Origin: Flavobacteriales bacterium
Lineage (GTDB): Bacteria; Bacteroidota; Bacteroidia; Flavobacteriales_D; Crocinitomicaceae
Direction of reading: 5' to 3'
Assembly: GCA_947462695.1 (NCBI GenBank)
Contig: CANHQC010000041.1
Location: forward strand, 1 to 10,855
DNA length: 10,855 nucleotides
This document shows, piece after piece, positions 1 to 6,693 of this stretch. The position numbers were made by a program, and so were the translations under genes. Position 1 is the stretch's first letter. Every line of letters starts with the position of its first letter. The notes beneath the pieces were generated by a model. The model saw nothing but the letters and a program-made list of their open reading frames with translations. It did no database searches and had not been told where the DNA came from.

Positions 1-59
1 AGCGTACGCAGGATACGCATAGCAATTTCACCTCGGTTGGCTATCAGTACTTTTTTCAT
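1..59 (-). CDS. Biotin carboxylase-family protein, N-terminal fragment (cut by window edge)
   Basis: Only the first 19 codons are present. Read on the minus strand from the ATG at 59, they give MKKVLIANRGEIAMRILRT, the characteristic start of the biotin carboxylase fold (the ANRGEIA motif of the preATP-grasp domain). Proteins with this start carboxylate biotin with bicarbonate and ATP. They include AccC of acetyl-CoA carboxylase, the alpha subunits of propionyl- and methylcrotonyl-CoA carboxylases, and pyruvate carboxylase; this fragment cannot separate them. A free-standing biotin carboxylase subunit for acyl-CoA carboxylation is my best guess. The gene follows tamB on the same strand after 36 bases, and a TAnnTTTG element in that gap suggests it can also be transcribed separately. 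The family call is firm; the exact substrate is not. Confidence 0.85.
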   Translation of the reverse strand, partial: MKKVLIANRGEIAMRILRT

Positions 60-77
60 GTGTTGTTCAATGGTTTT

Positions 78-85
78 CAAAAATA
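78..85 (-). promoter_or_regulatory. Candidate -7 promoter element for the biotin carboxylase gene
   Basis: On the minus strand this reads TATTTTTG, an exact match to the Bacteroidota -7 consensus TAnnTTTG, and lies 18 bases before the ATG at 59. No TTG of the -33 element sits at the expected 17-23 base spacing, so only half of the promoter is recognisable. It lies in the 36-base gap after tamB. The stretch is AT-rich, so a chance match is possible. Confidence 0.45.
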
Positions 86-95
86 AAGAATTGTT

Positions 96-3000
96 TTAGC
101 ATCGGTCAGGATGAGTGTTAAGGAAATAAACGAGTAATCTTGGTAAGGTAAATAAATGAGATTTATCCTCTGGATTTGGTACCGGACTTTGTTGACGTTT
201 ACGTTTGACAGGGTATTTCTTTTTCTTTCGGAAAATATCGAGGAAATACTGAGCCAATTTAAAATTTCCAAAGTGGTCGAAATCCTCTTGATACCTTAAT
301 CCGGCTCCTTGGGTGAAAAGGCCGAGGTTTTTATCATTAATGATGGAGTTTTCGTTTGATTCATTGAAGATATTAATTCGAACCGTTCCACTTTCGTTGA
401 CGAGGTATTCAAGACTAACGTCACCAATCAATGCGTTTTGAGCGGCAGTTCCTTCTGTTGAGCTAGCCGTACTTTCAACACCAAAACTTCCTGTTAAAAT
501 TAGCCTGTCATCAAGAAATCCTTTAGAAACTCCAAATTCATAGGTACTTTCTTTCGTTGTTTCATCTGTGTCAAGGTTGACATTCATTTTGTAATCCTTT
601 GATACTTGCGAAAGCATAGAATTAATTTGGTTTGAAACTAAGTCCATAGCCGCTGATCCTCCAGCCGCTGCAGTTCCTCTCAGCGGTTGAAAGCGTTTCC
701 AGAGTAGGAGAGAAAAGAACTGACGGTTCAATTCGTCCTTATCGCTAGTTATACGCGCAAGTAAAGCTTTACCGGTTTCATCTGCTTTGGGAACTTTGAT
801 GTCAAATCCAATCGATGGTTTCAATAACGATTCAGTTAATCCGAGGTAGCAATAGACCTTTTGCTTGTTTCCGCTTGTGCTCGTTTGAAGTTCGTTCGGT
901 GAAACTTCCGATAAATTGGCGTTGACTTCATAATAGGTGCGCAAATCTAACGTTGCATTTAACGGGTCGCCTGTCCAAGCAATTACACCGCCTTCCTCAA
1001 TAAAAAACGGTTGTTTAATAACCGATCCCATAGCGAAGTTGTATAGGCCTTCTTTGATTTTAAATGCACCATCCATGGTTAAGTCGCCAAGATTGTCCAT
1101 TGACATTGCGATGTCTCCACTTCCTGAAGCAGTTATTTCATCACCGGTCTGTTCGTTAAATATAATTTTCAATTTGGCATCTGGAGTAACCCTAAAATTT
1201 AAATCAAGTTCAACTCCTGTAAAGTCAATTTTCGGAGCTGTTGAAGTGATGATTTCACCTTTTTGTTTAAAGGTAATAAACCCATTCTCGTCTTCTTTTA
1301 ACTCAGCCATTCCGTACATTGGAAAGTTTATTGTAGTGCCTTTTTTTGTAGCGACATCGACGGTGATTTCAATGTTATCAGCAAAACCAAAAATATTCGC
1401 AGTACCGGTCACAAATGCTTTTCCAAAGTACATATCTCCCTCCTTGTATGATGTGTTGAGGACTAAGAATTTTTCAAGTGGGACATTTTGTCGATTATAA
1501 GGTAGGTTTTTATTGATTGCGCGTGGTTCTAAATCAAATTGCAAATCAAAGTTCCAATTCGAGAACTGATCATGCAATACCGCTCCGACAAGTGCACCAA
1601 CATTTCCTTCCTCATCGGTAACCGGCATATTATCAATATAAAAACCATAGGGATCAGACTTAATTGCCCCATCAAATCCAAAGTTGACACCGAGAAGTTC
1701 AATTTTTGCGTTTCCACCGATGAGGTTCACCTTTCCTGTAACTTCGGGTTCGTCGATGCTTCCTTTAACGGCTAGCTTACCATCTACCAATCCACGAATG
1801 TTATTGACCACAAGTGGATCCATAAATGCATTAGCAAACTGAATATTTGTCTTGTCAAAAACCAAATTGAAATCAAGGTTGTTTTTTTCACGTTCCAAAT
1901 AATAGCTACCATCGAATGCGAAGGTTTCATTTCCTTTGTAAAGTAAATCGCCAATAAGCTGAATACTTTCGCTTTTATTGTTCCAGTTCGATTGAACAAA
2001 TACATCACCTACCTCCTGATTGTTTAAGTAAAGTCCTTTGATTGAAGCGTCACCCATATAGTTTAAATCCTCAAACGGATCAGATAAGTACCCCCAACCG
2101 TTAACCATGCCTTTCATTTCTATTGGTGCTCCAATAAATTTTGCAAGTTCAGTCAGATCAATATCATTGATTTTAAAGTTGAGTTTATCCGCATCATTTC
2201 TCGACAAACAACCGTCAAGATTTATGTATTGATTTTTGCGTTTAAGGCTGAATTTTGCGATGTGTATTTCATCCTCTGCTAGGGTTATATCTGATTCGTT
2301 TAGGATTTCCCAACGCATGGCATTAATTGAGAAAAAGGATGGTTTTAGTGTGAAATCAATGTATGAGGTTCCGGAAAGGAAAGTTGACCAATTGATGTGC
2401 GTTTCGTTAATAGTTCCTGGGTTCCAAGATAATTCCGAGGTTAAATTATTGTTTTTTCCAACGGTTTCAAATCGAACCAAATCGAGCTGAATAGAGTCGC
2501 TTAAAATGAGTTTATTTACTCTGTAGTCTGCTGTTACGGAGGAAGAAGTTAATGTCTGTTTGAGATCTACTTTACTGAACGCAATATCTTGATAGGTGAT
2601 TCTCGGCGAAATAAGGTTTAATTCGAAATATTCATTGAATCCATTATAACTTCCGTTGAACTTAGTTCCTGCTTGGATATTTAAATCCGGTAAAAAGATG
2701 GCGAGAAAGTCATTCATATCAAGGAAATCCACAGAATACGAAAAGTTACTTGGAACTTGTCTCTTGCTTCCTTTTTTAGGTTGATCTTTCAATGCAATAA
2801 ATGAAGGGAAAACTTTGTTAAACTGGGCAGAAAAGTCGTCTACAAGTGTGTTGAAATTCACTTTTCCTTTAATTTCCGCAGTCAGTAAATTACTCCTTAC
2901 CGAGAAGATATCCTGAATGGCACTTCGGCTCACATCTAGTCGTAAAATCGGTAACTTGACTGAAAGCGATCCTTCTGTGTAATTCAATTGCTCTGATTGA

Positions 3001-4730
3001 ACATAACCCGTCATTTTGTTTAAATCGAAGTCGTTGATGTCAATTGTCAACCTTGATTTAAAGAAAGTGCTATCCGCCGATGTGAACCCTAATGCGTGTA
3101 GTTTTGATTCATTGAGTTCTATGGTCGCTTTTAATTTTGCAACCTCTCCAAGAAAAATGGAACCTGAATAATCTAAATTAAGGTTTGGGTCTTTCACATG
3201 AAGTTCACCATCTAACTGATTTTTGACAAATTTTCCATCTGAAAGTTCAATGCCTGAATAAGAGTAGCCTAATAAATCAAAGCGATTGAATTGACCGTTT
3301 AACGAGTTGAAATCAACTTCGCCTGATTTTCTGAATTCACCTTTAACAGCAATCTTACCGTCTATTCTGCCGAATGTCTTGTCTTCAATAAGCTCGTTCA
3401 ACCGCAGTGAGTCTATCCCAATTCCATCAATACTGTTTAGTGTTTGAAATGAGTAGCCTGAACCATTGCTAAGTGTGGCTAAATTGACCCCTGATGATAA
3501 GTCAATAGATCCAATTGGAGTAATTACCGATTTCGCTTTCACATTGAAATTAGTCAACGTGCCTTTGAGGTTAAATTGACTGATCTGTGCGTTTTTAATC
3601 CGATTGACAAATTCACCTAATTTTATGTGACTGACACCACTGCTTTTAGGCAGTTTGAAACTTTCAATATCCTTAAAATCAACGTATGCAACGCTCAGGT
3701 TCTCATTGAAATATGCTTTGTCAAGGTGCCTGAAATCTGGCAAATGAAGTGAACCTTTAAAGTGGGTTTTACGACCAATTCGCAAGTCGACGTCATCAAT
3801 TTTTAAGTTTTTCACCGCTCTACTGACCTTTGCTGAAATTCGAACCTTGTCGTCCATACCTTCGAGTTGTGGCGCGAAATACGCGATATCAGCCAATGAA
3901 ACACTACTTGAAGATAGTTCGGCATCAAACGTTACATTGTCAACAAATGAATTGAAGTCTTTGTATTCCTTCATGTTAAAATGTAATCTCGGTAGATAAA
4001 GTTGCGATTTAGAAGTTACTATCGACAACTGATCGAACCATAAACCTTTGGGTGAAACAGTAACTGCTGAAGTAAGCTTTTTTAGATCAAAACCACTTCG
4101 GTCTTTTGCGGATAAATGTTCAATATTAACCTTGATTTCTCCATTAATAATGGACAGTCGTGAAGCAGCTAGATTAACATTTTTCAACTGTAAGTGATTG
4201 TAATCCATTCCAAATGAATGGTACCCCTTACGGTTGTCATCATAATGGAAATCAACTGATTTTAATTCGATCGAACTTAAATTAACATCGAAGGGTTTTG
4301 ATTTTCGCTTCGGTGAATCACTTGAGAAATAATCTGAAAGAAAGGCATAATTGTATTTTCCTGTTATACTATCTCTATTCAAATGAACGGTCCCATCATC
4401 CAATACTGCTTGATCAAGAAATACAGCTTTTTTATTCAGGTCAAGTTTGTCGAGCGTGATGTAAAGCGTTCCGATACGTGCAAGTGTATCCCGTTTTTGG
4501 TCCAGAACAAGGACACCGTCCAAAGCTACTCTGTCGATAAAAACGATCGCGACTTCGTCTATTGCAATTGTTGTCCCAAGTTCCTCAGATAGAAATGCTG
4601 CAGCCTTTTGAGCAAGAAAAGTTTGAACTCTGCTCGTTCGAATGACAAAGGCGAATAAAATAAGTGTGATGAGTAACCATTCAAAAGTGACGCCCAAAAG
4701 ACGTCCAACTATTTTCAATACTTTTGTCAT
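96..4730 (-). CDS. tamB: TamB-family translocation/assembly module protein (DUF490)
   Basis: This is a 1544-residue envelope protein of the TamB/AsmA-like superfamily. Members span the periplasm as a long beta-groove anchored in the inner membrane and are implicated in outer-membrane protein assembly and phospholipid transport. A single hydrophobic segment near residues 14-31 (WLLITLILFAFVI core) is the membrane anchor. A very long beta-rich stretch of alternating hydrophobic residues follows, and the TamB C-terminal domain occupies roughly residues 1090-1470. The end of that domain has the Bacteroidota-type features FLDDRLILTGSFGV and TQGAGLRYQEDFD, before a basic KKKK/KRKR tail. Length is normal for Bacteroidota homologues and the frame is intact. 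I prefer the ATG at 4730: an in-frame TTG at 4751 would add only seven residues and would put the likely -7 box inside the gene. It diverges from tsaD and is followed by the biotin carboxylase gene. Its outer-membrane partner is not in this window. The precise function in Bacteroidota is inferred from proteobacterial TamB. Confidence 0.92.
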   Translation of the reverse strand: MTKVLKIVGRLLGVTFEWLLITLILFAFVIRTSRVQTFLAQKAAAFLSEELGTTIAIDEVAIVFIDRVALDGVLVLDQKRDTLARIGTLYITLDKLDLNKKAVFLDQAVLDDGTVHLNRDSITGKYNYAFLSDYFSSDSPKRKSKPFDVNLSSIELKSVDFHYDDNRKGYHSFGMDYNHLQLKNVNLAASRLSIINGEIKVNIEHLSAKDRSGFDLKKLTSAVTVSPKGLWFDQLSIVTSKSQLYLPRLHFNMKEYKDFNSFVDNVTFDAELSSSSVSLADIAYFAPQLEGMDDKVRISAKVSRAVKNLKIDDVDLRIGRKTHFKGSLHLPDFRHLDKAYFNENLSVAYVDFKDIESFKLPKSSGVSHIKLGEFVNRIKNAQISQFNLKGTLTNFNVKAKSVITPIGSIDLSSGVNLATLSNGSGYSFQTLNSIDGIGIDSLRLNELIEDKTFGRIDGKIAVKGEFRKSGEVDFNSLNGQFNRFDLLGYSYSGIELSDGKFVKNQLDGELHVKDPNLNLDYSGSIFLGEVAKLKATIELNESKLHALGFTSADSTFFKSRLTIDINDFDLNKMTGYVQSEQLNYTEGSLSVKLPILRLDVSRSAIQDIFSVRSNLLTAEIKGKVNFNTLVDDFSAQFNKVFPSFIALKDQPKKGSKRQVPSNFSYSVDFLDMNDFLAIFLPDLNIQAGTKFNGSYNGFNEYFELNLISPRITYQDIAFSKVDLKQTLTSSSVTADYRVNKLILSDSIQLDLVRFETVGKNNNLTSELSWNPGTINETHINWSTFLSGTSYIDFTLKPSFFSINAMRWEILNESDITLAEDEIHIAKFSLKRKNQYINLDGCLSRNDADKLNFKINDIDLTELAKFIGAPIEMKGMVNGWGYLSDPFEDLNYMGDASIKGLYLNNQEVGDVFVQSNWNNKSESIQLIGDLLYKGNETFAFDGSYYLEREKNNLDFNLVFDKTNIQFANAFMDPLVVNNIRGLVDGKLAVKGSIDEPEVTGKVNLIGGNAKIELLGVNFGFDGAIKSDPYGFYIDNMPVTDEEGNVGALVGAVLHDQFSNWNFDLQFDLEPRAINKNLPYNRQNVPLEKFLVLNTSYKEGDMYFGKAFVTGTANIFGFADNIEITVDVATKKGTTINFPMYGMAELKEDENGFITFKQKGEIITSTAPKIDFTGVELDLNFRVTPDAKLKIIFNEQTGDEITASGSGDIAMSMDNLGDLTMDGAFKIKEGLYNFAMGSVIKQPFFIEEGGVIAWTGDPLNATLDLRTYYEVNANLSEVSPNELQTSTSGNKQKVYCYLGLTESLLKPSIGFDIKVPKADETGKALLARITSDKDELNRQFFSLLLWKRFQPLRGTAAAGGSAAMDLVSNQINSMLSQVSKDYKMNVNLDTDETTKESTYEFGVSKGFLDDRLILTGSFGVESTASSTEGTAAQNALIGDVSLEYLVNESGTVRINIFNESNENSIINDKNLGLFTQGAGLRYQEDFDHFGNFKLAQYFLDIFRKKKKYPVKRKRQQSPVPNPEDKSHLFTLPRLLVYFLNTHPDRC
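4719..4726 (+). promoter_or_regulatory. Candidate -7 promoter element for tsaD, inside tamB codons 2-4
   Basis: TACTTTTG matches TAnnTTTG exactly and ends 27 bases before the TTG start of tsaD. The same bases encode tamB codons 2-4 on the other strand. No TTG at the -33 position is seen at 17-23 bases spacing. Since the tsaD reading frame is closed by a stop at 4730-4732, the tsaD promoter must lie within or very near the start of tamB, which supports this site. Confidence 0.45.
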
Positions 4731-4738
4731 GAACGTTA

Positions 4739-4746
4739 CAAATTTA
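4739..4746 (-). promoter_or_regulatory. Candidate -7 promoter element for tamB
   Basis: On the minus strand this reads TAAATTTG, an exact TAnnTTTG match, with only eight bases between it and the ATG at 4730. Transcription would begin a few bases before the ATG, giving a nearly leaderless message. At the -33 position only GTG (4770-4768, minus strand) is found in place of TTG. The site lies between the divergent starts of tamB and tsaD and overlaps the untranslated region of tsaD. Confidence 0.4.
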
Positions 4747-4753
4747 CACAATC

Positions 4754-5776
4754 TTGCGTCAAAAAGACACCCTTATATTAGCCATCGAATCTTCCTGCGA
4801 TGATACCTCTGCTGCAGTGATTAAAAACACTACTGTTTTGTCTAATTTAATTGCTCGTCAGGTCATACATGAACAATACGGTGGGGTAGTGCCAGAATTG
4901 GCCAGTCGCGCGCATCAAATTAATATCGTGCCAGTCGTTGATCAAGCGTTGAAAAAGGCTGAAGTAACAAAAGAACAACTAGATGCAATAGCCTTTACGA
5001 GAGGTCCTGGGTTAATGGGCTCGCTGGTTGTTGGTACTTCTTTTGCTAAAGCGTTTGCCATGTCTTTGGGTATACCGTTAATAGCTGTGAATCACATGGT
5101 GGGACATGTGTTAGCACATTTTATTGATGATGAGAATAAACCAAAACCAACTTTTCCATTTTTGTGTTTGACTGTTTCAGGTGGACATACACAGATTGTA
5201 TTGGTAAAAGATCATTTGGAAATGGAGGTAATTGGTTCAACAATAGATGATGCTGCTGGTGAAGCATTTGATAAGGCGGCAAAATTGTTGGGTTTCCCTT
5301 ACCCTGGTGGACCTTTCGTTGATAAATTTGCGCAAGGAGGCAATGCATCGGCATTTTCATTTGCCAAACCATCCACAAAGGGGTATGACTTTAGTTTTAG
5401 TGGCCTTAAAACCTCTATTCTTTATTTTTTGCAAAAGCAACAACAGCTCGATCCCGATTTTATTGAAAAAAACAAGGCAGATTTATGTGCGTCAATTCAG
5501 GAGACAGTAATTGGTATTTTAATGAAAAAGTTACTGAAAGCCGCGCAAGATTATGGGATCAATCAACTTGCGATAGCCGGAGGGGTTTCTGCAAATAGTG
5601 GGCTTAGAAACGCGCTTCTTAACCTAGAAAAAGAAAAAGGCTTTCAGGTATTTATTCCAAAATTTGACTATTGCACGGACAATGCCGCGATGATCGCGAT
5701 TACCGCGAAATACATGTTTGAAAAAGGAATTTTTGCTGATCAACAAGTTGCAGCAACTGCTCGTTTTTCAATTTAA
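4754..5776 (+). CDS. tsaD: tRNA N6-adenosine threonylcarbamoyltransferase TsaD
   Basis: This is the 340-residue catalytic subunit of the TsaBDE machinery. It moves the threonylcarbamoyl group from threonylcarbamoyl-AMP to adenosine 37 of ANN-decoding tRNAs (t6A) in the cytoplasm. The ASKHA fold begins with IESSCDDTSAA near residue 9. The metal-binding His pair is NHMVGH (H114 and H118), the nucleotide loop is SGGHT at 142-146, a DDAAGEAFDKAAKLLG block follows, and AGGVSANSGLR and CTDNAAM come near the end, with D309 as the third metal ligand. Length matches the family (about 340) and all key residues are present. The start is TTG at 4754: there is no in-frame ATG between the upstream stop at 4730-4732 and the conserved N-terminus, and TTG gives the usual short lead-in. 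No Shine-Dalgarno sequence is seen. It is divergent from tamB and probably a single-gene unit, because the next gene has its own promoter. Confidence 0.98.
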   Translation: MRQKDTLILAIESSCDDTSAAVIKNTTVLSNLIARQVIHEQYGGVVPELASRAHQINIVPVVDQALKKAEVTKEQLDAIAFTRGPGLMGSLVVGTSFAKAFAMSLGIPLIAVNHMVGHVLAHFIDDENKPKPTFPFLCLTVSGGHTQIVLVKDHLEMEVIGSTIDDAAGEAFDKAAKLLGFPYPGGPFVDKFAQGGNASAFSFAKPSTKGYDFSFSGLKTSILYFLQKQQQLDPDFIEKNKADLCASIQETVIGILMKKLLKAAQDYGINQLAIAGGVSANSGLRNALLNLEKEKGFQVFIPKFDYCTDNAAMIAITAKYMFEKGIFADQQVAATARFSI

Positions 5777-5829
5777 TGTTAAAAATACTCAATAAGACTT
5801 CGTATTTGTTCATTCAGTCAAACATTTGA

Positions 5830-5859
5830 TTGCGGCTCATTGTTTTTCGAATAACTTTG
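5830..5859 (+). promoter_or_regulatory. Bacteroidota-type promoter of the 93-residue hypothetical gene
   Basis: TTG at 5830-5832 and TAACTTTG at 5852-5859 are separated by 19 bases. This fits the Bacteroidota housekeeping-sigma consensus (TTG, 17-23 bases, TAnnTTTG) in full, the only complete match found upstream of a gene here. Transcription should start around 5863-5866, leaving about ten bases before the ATG at 5874. It therefore rules out the in-frame TTG at 5826 as the translation start. Confidence 0.7.
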
Positions 5860-5873
5860 AAAAAAAGCGTTTT

Positions 5874-6155
5874 ATGCAGTCTCAAACTTCACCTGAATTA
5901 ATCGAAAAAGAATCGATTGCCCAATTGACTTTTAATGAGGCGATAACTGTTAAACAGCATCCAGAGGTCATTGCTCAATTGCAAAGAGCTTCTCTATTAG
6001 GAAATGCAGAACGCATAAAGGTTTCCATTATTTTTGTCGCTGATTCTGGTTTGAAACGTGTGGATACAACTATTTGGGCTGTAGGAACGAAATTTATTTG
6101 CCTTAAAGGAGGAGTTTGGATTCCCATTCCACGTATTGTCGAGGTTATTTTTTAA
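5874..6155 (+). CDS. Small hypothetical protein, conserved type, possible small beta-barrel
   Basis: This 93-residue cytoplasmic-looking protein has no signal peptide or membrane segment. Residues 1-30 are polar and variable in character (MQSQTSPELIEKES start). Residues 31-45 (EVIAQLQRASLLGNA) look helical. Residues 47-93 look like consecutive short beta strands: RIKVSIIFVADSG, then KRVDTTIWAVGTKFICLKGG, then WIPIPRIVEVIF. The pattern TTIWA, LKGG and IPI-RI-EV resembles a family of small unnamed proteins that I associate with Bacteroidota, with a fold suggestive of an SH3- or Sm-like barrel; this is recall and inference, not a search result. I do not know its function. The ATG at 5874 is chosen because a complete promoter lies just upstream; a TTG at 5826 in the same frame would be outside the transcript. 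It is separated from tsaD by 97 bases and from the next gene by 95, so it looks monocistronic. Confidence 0.82.
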   Translation: MQSQTSPELIEKESIAQLTFNEAITVKQHPEVIAQLQRASLLGNAERIKVSIIFVADSGLKRVDTTIWAVGTKFICLKGGVWIPIPRIVEVIF

Positions 6156-6223
6156 ACAAGTTATTTTTCCATAGGAATACAATCATTTGGTGATTTATTT
6201 ACCCCGTTTTTCAGAGGATTGAT

Positions 6224-6231
6224 TATTTTTG
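6224..6231 (+). promoter_or_regulatory. Candidate -7 promoter element for the dsbD-alpha/dsbD/recG cluster
   Basis: TATTTTTG matches TAnnTTTG and ends 19 bases before the ATG at 6251. No TTG lies 17-23 bases further upstream, so the -33 element is absent or degenerate. No comparable element lies just before dsbD or recG, which fits one transcript for all three genes. Confidence 0.5.
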
Positions 6232-6250
6232 AGGAAGTTGACAATGCAAT

Positions 6251-6682
6251 ATGCGCGCACTGATTTTTAGTCTTGTTATTTTCTCCTTTCACTCATTGGT
6301 TGCGCAAGAACCAATAGTATGGTCAGCTACCTATCAGCAAGCGAATAAAAAAATAGTTTTCAATGCAGCTATTGAGAATGGATGGCATGTGTATAGCCAA
6401 TTCATCGATCCATCTGCCGGTCCTGTTCCTACCTCTTTTGTAATCGATTCTGGTAAAGGATTCTCATTGACTGGAGGGGTAGTGGAACCGAAACCAATCG
6501 TGGCCTTTGATGAAAGTTTTGAGGCAGAGGTAGCTTTCTTTGAGAAGAATGTCAGCTTTGAGCAAAAAATAAATGTTTTCGATTCGTCAGTAATTAAAGC
6601 AAGAGTCACCTACATGCTTTGTAACAATGAGACGTGTTTACCGCCGACGGAGACAATTCTTACTATAAATATTTATCCTTAA
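6251..6682 (+). CDS. Secreted DsbD alpha-domain-like protein (stand-alone)
   Basis: This 143-residue protein has an N-terminal signal peptide (MRALIFSLVIFSFHSLVAQ, probable cleavage near residues 18-19). It is followed by one immunoglobulin-like domain resembling the N-terminal periplasmic domain of the disulfide reductase DsbD. Shared landmarks with the dsbD product next door are a WH pair (W45, H46), the GGVVEPKPI segment at 75-83 and a cysteine pair C124/C129 in CNNETCLPP. In E. coli DsbD the equivalent pair takes electrons from the membrane domain and hands them to periplasmic partners. By analogy this protein could be a soluble thiol carrier reduced by the adjacent DsbD; that is inference. 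It has no membrane or thioredoxin domain and is complete, so it is a separate domain protein and not a broken dsbD. The ATG at 6251 places the signal peptide exactly at the N-terminus. dsbD follows after 11 bases, so the two are almost certainly co-transcribed. Confidence 0.9.
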   Translation: MRALIFSLVIFSFHSLVAQEPIVWSATYQQANKKIVFNAAIENGWHVYSQFIDPSAGPVPTSFVIDSGKGFSLTGGVVEPKPIVAFDESFEAEVAFFEKNVSFEQKINVFDSSVIKARVTYMLCNNETCLPPTETILTINIYP

Positions 6683-6693
6683 GTCACCAACAA

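Noticed and set aside
937..1500. A 187-codon open frame on the plus strand, antisense to tamB
   Set aside because: It lies wholly inside tamB and has no recognisable domain; its sequence is what the tamB codons give when read backwards.
4731..4751. Seven-residue N-terminal extension of TamB from a TTG at 4751
   Set aside because: The ATG at 4730 gives a normal membrane-anchor start, and the likely -7 box lies within the extension.
5820..5845. Inverted repeat AAACA/TGTTT around the -33 region of the small gene, considered as an operator
   Set aside because: Only five pairs with a 16-base loop in AT-rich DNA; expected by chance.
5826..5873. Sixteen-residue N-terminal extension of the small hypothetical protein from a TTG at 5826
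   Set aside because: A complete promoter (5830-5859) lies inside the extension, so these codons should not be transcribed with the gene.
6189..6203. Possible hairpin GGTGA/TTACC followed by a T run, considered as a terminator after the small gene
   Set aside because: The stem is five pairs including a G-T pair and is AT-rich; too weak to call.
6634..6693. Twenty-residue extension of DsbD upstream of the ATG at 6694
   Set aside because: It overlaps the preceding gene and would bury an otherwise well-placed signal peptide.
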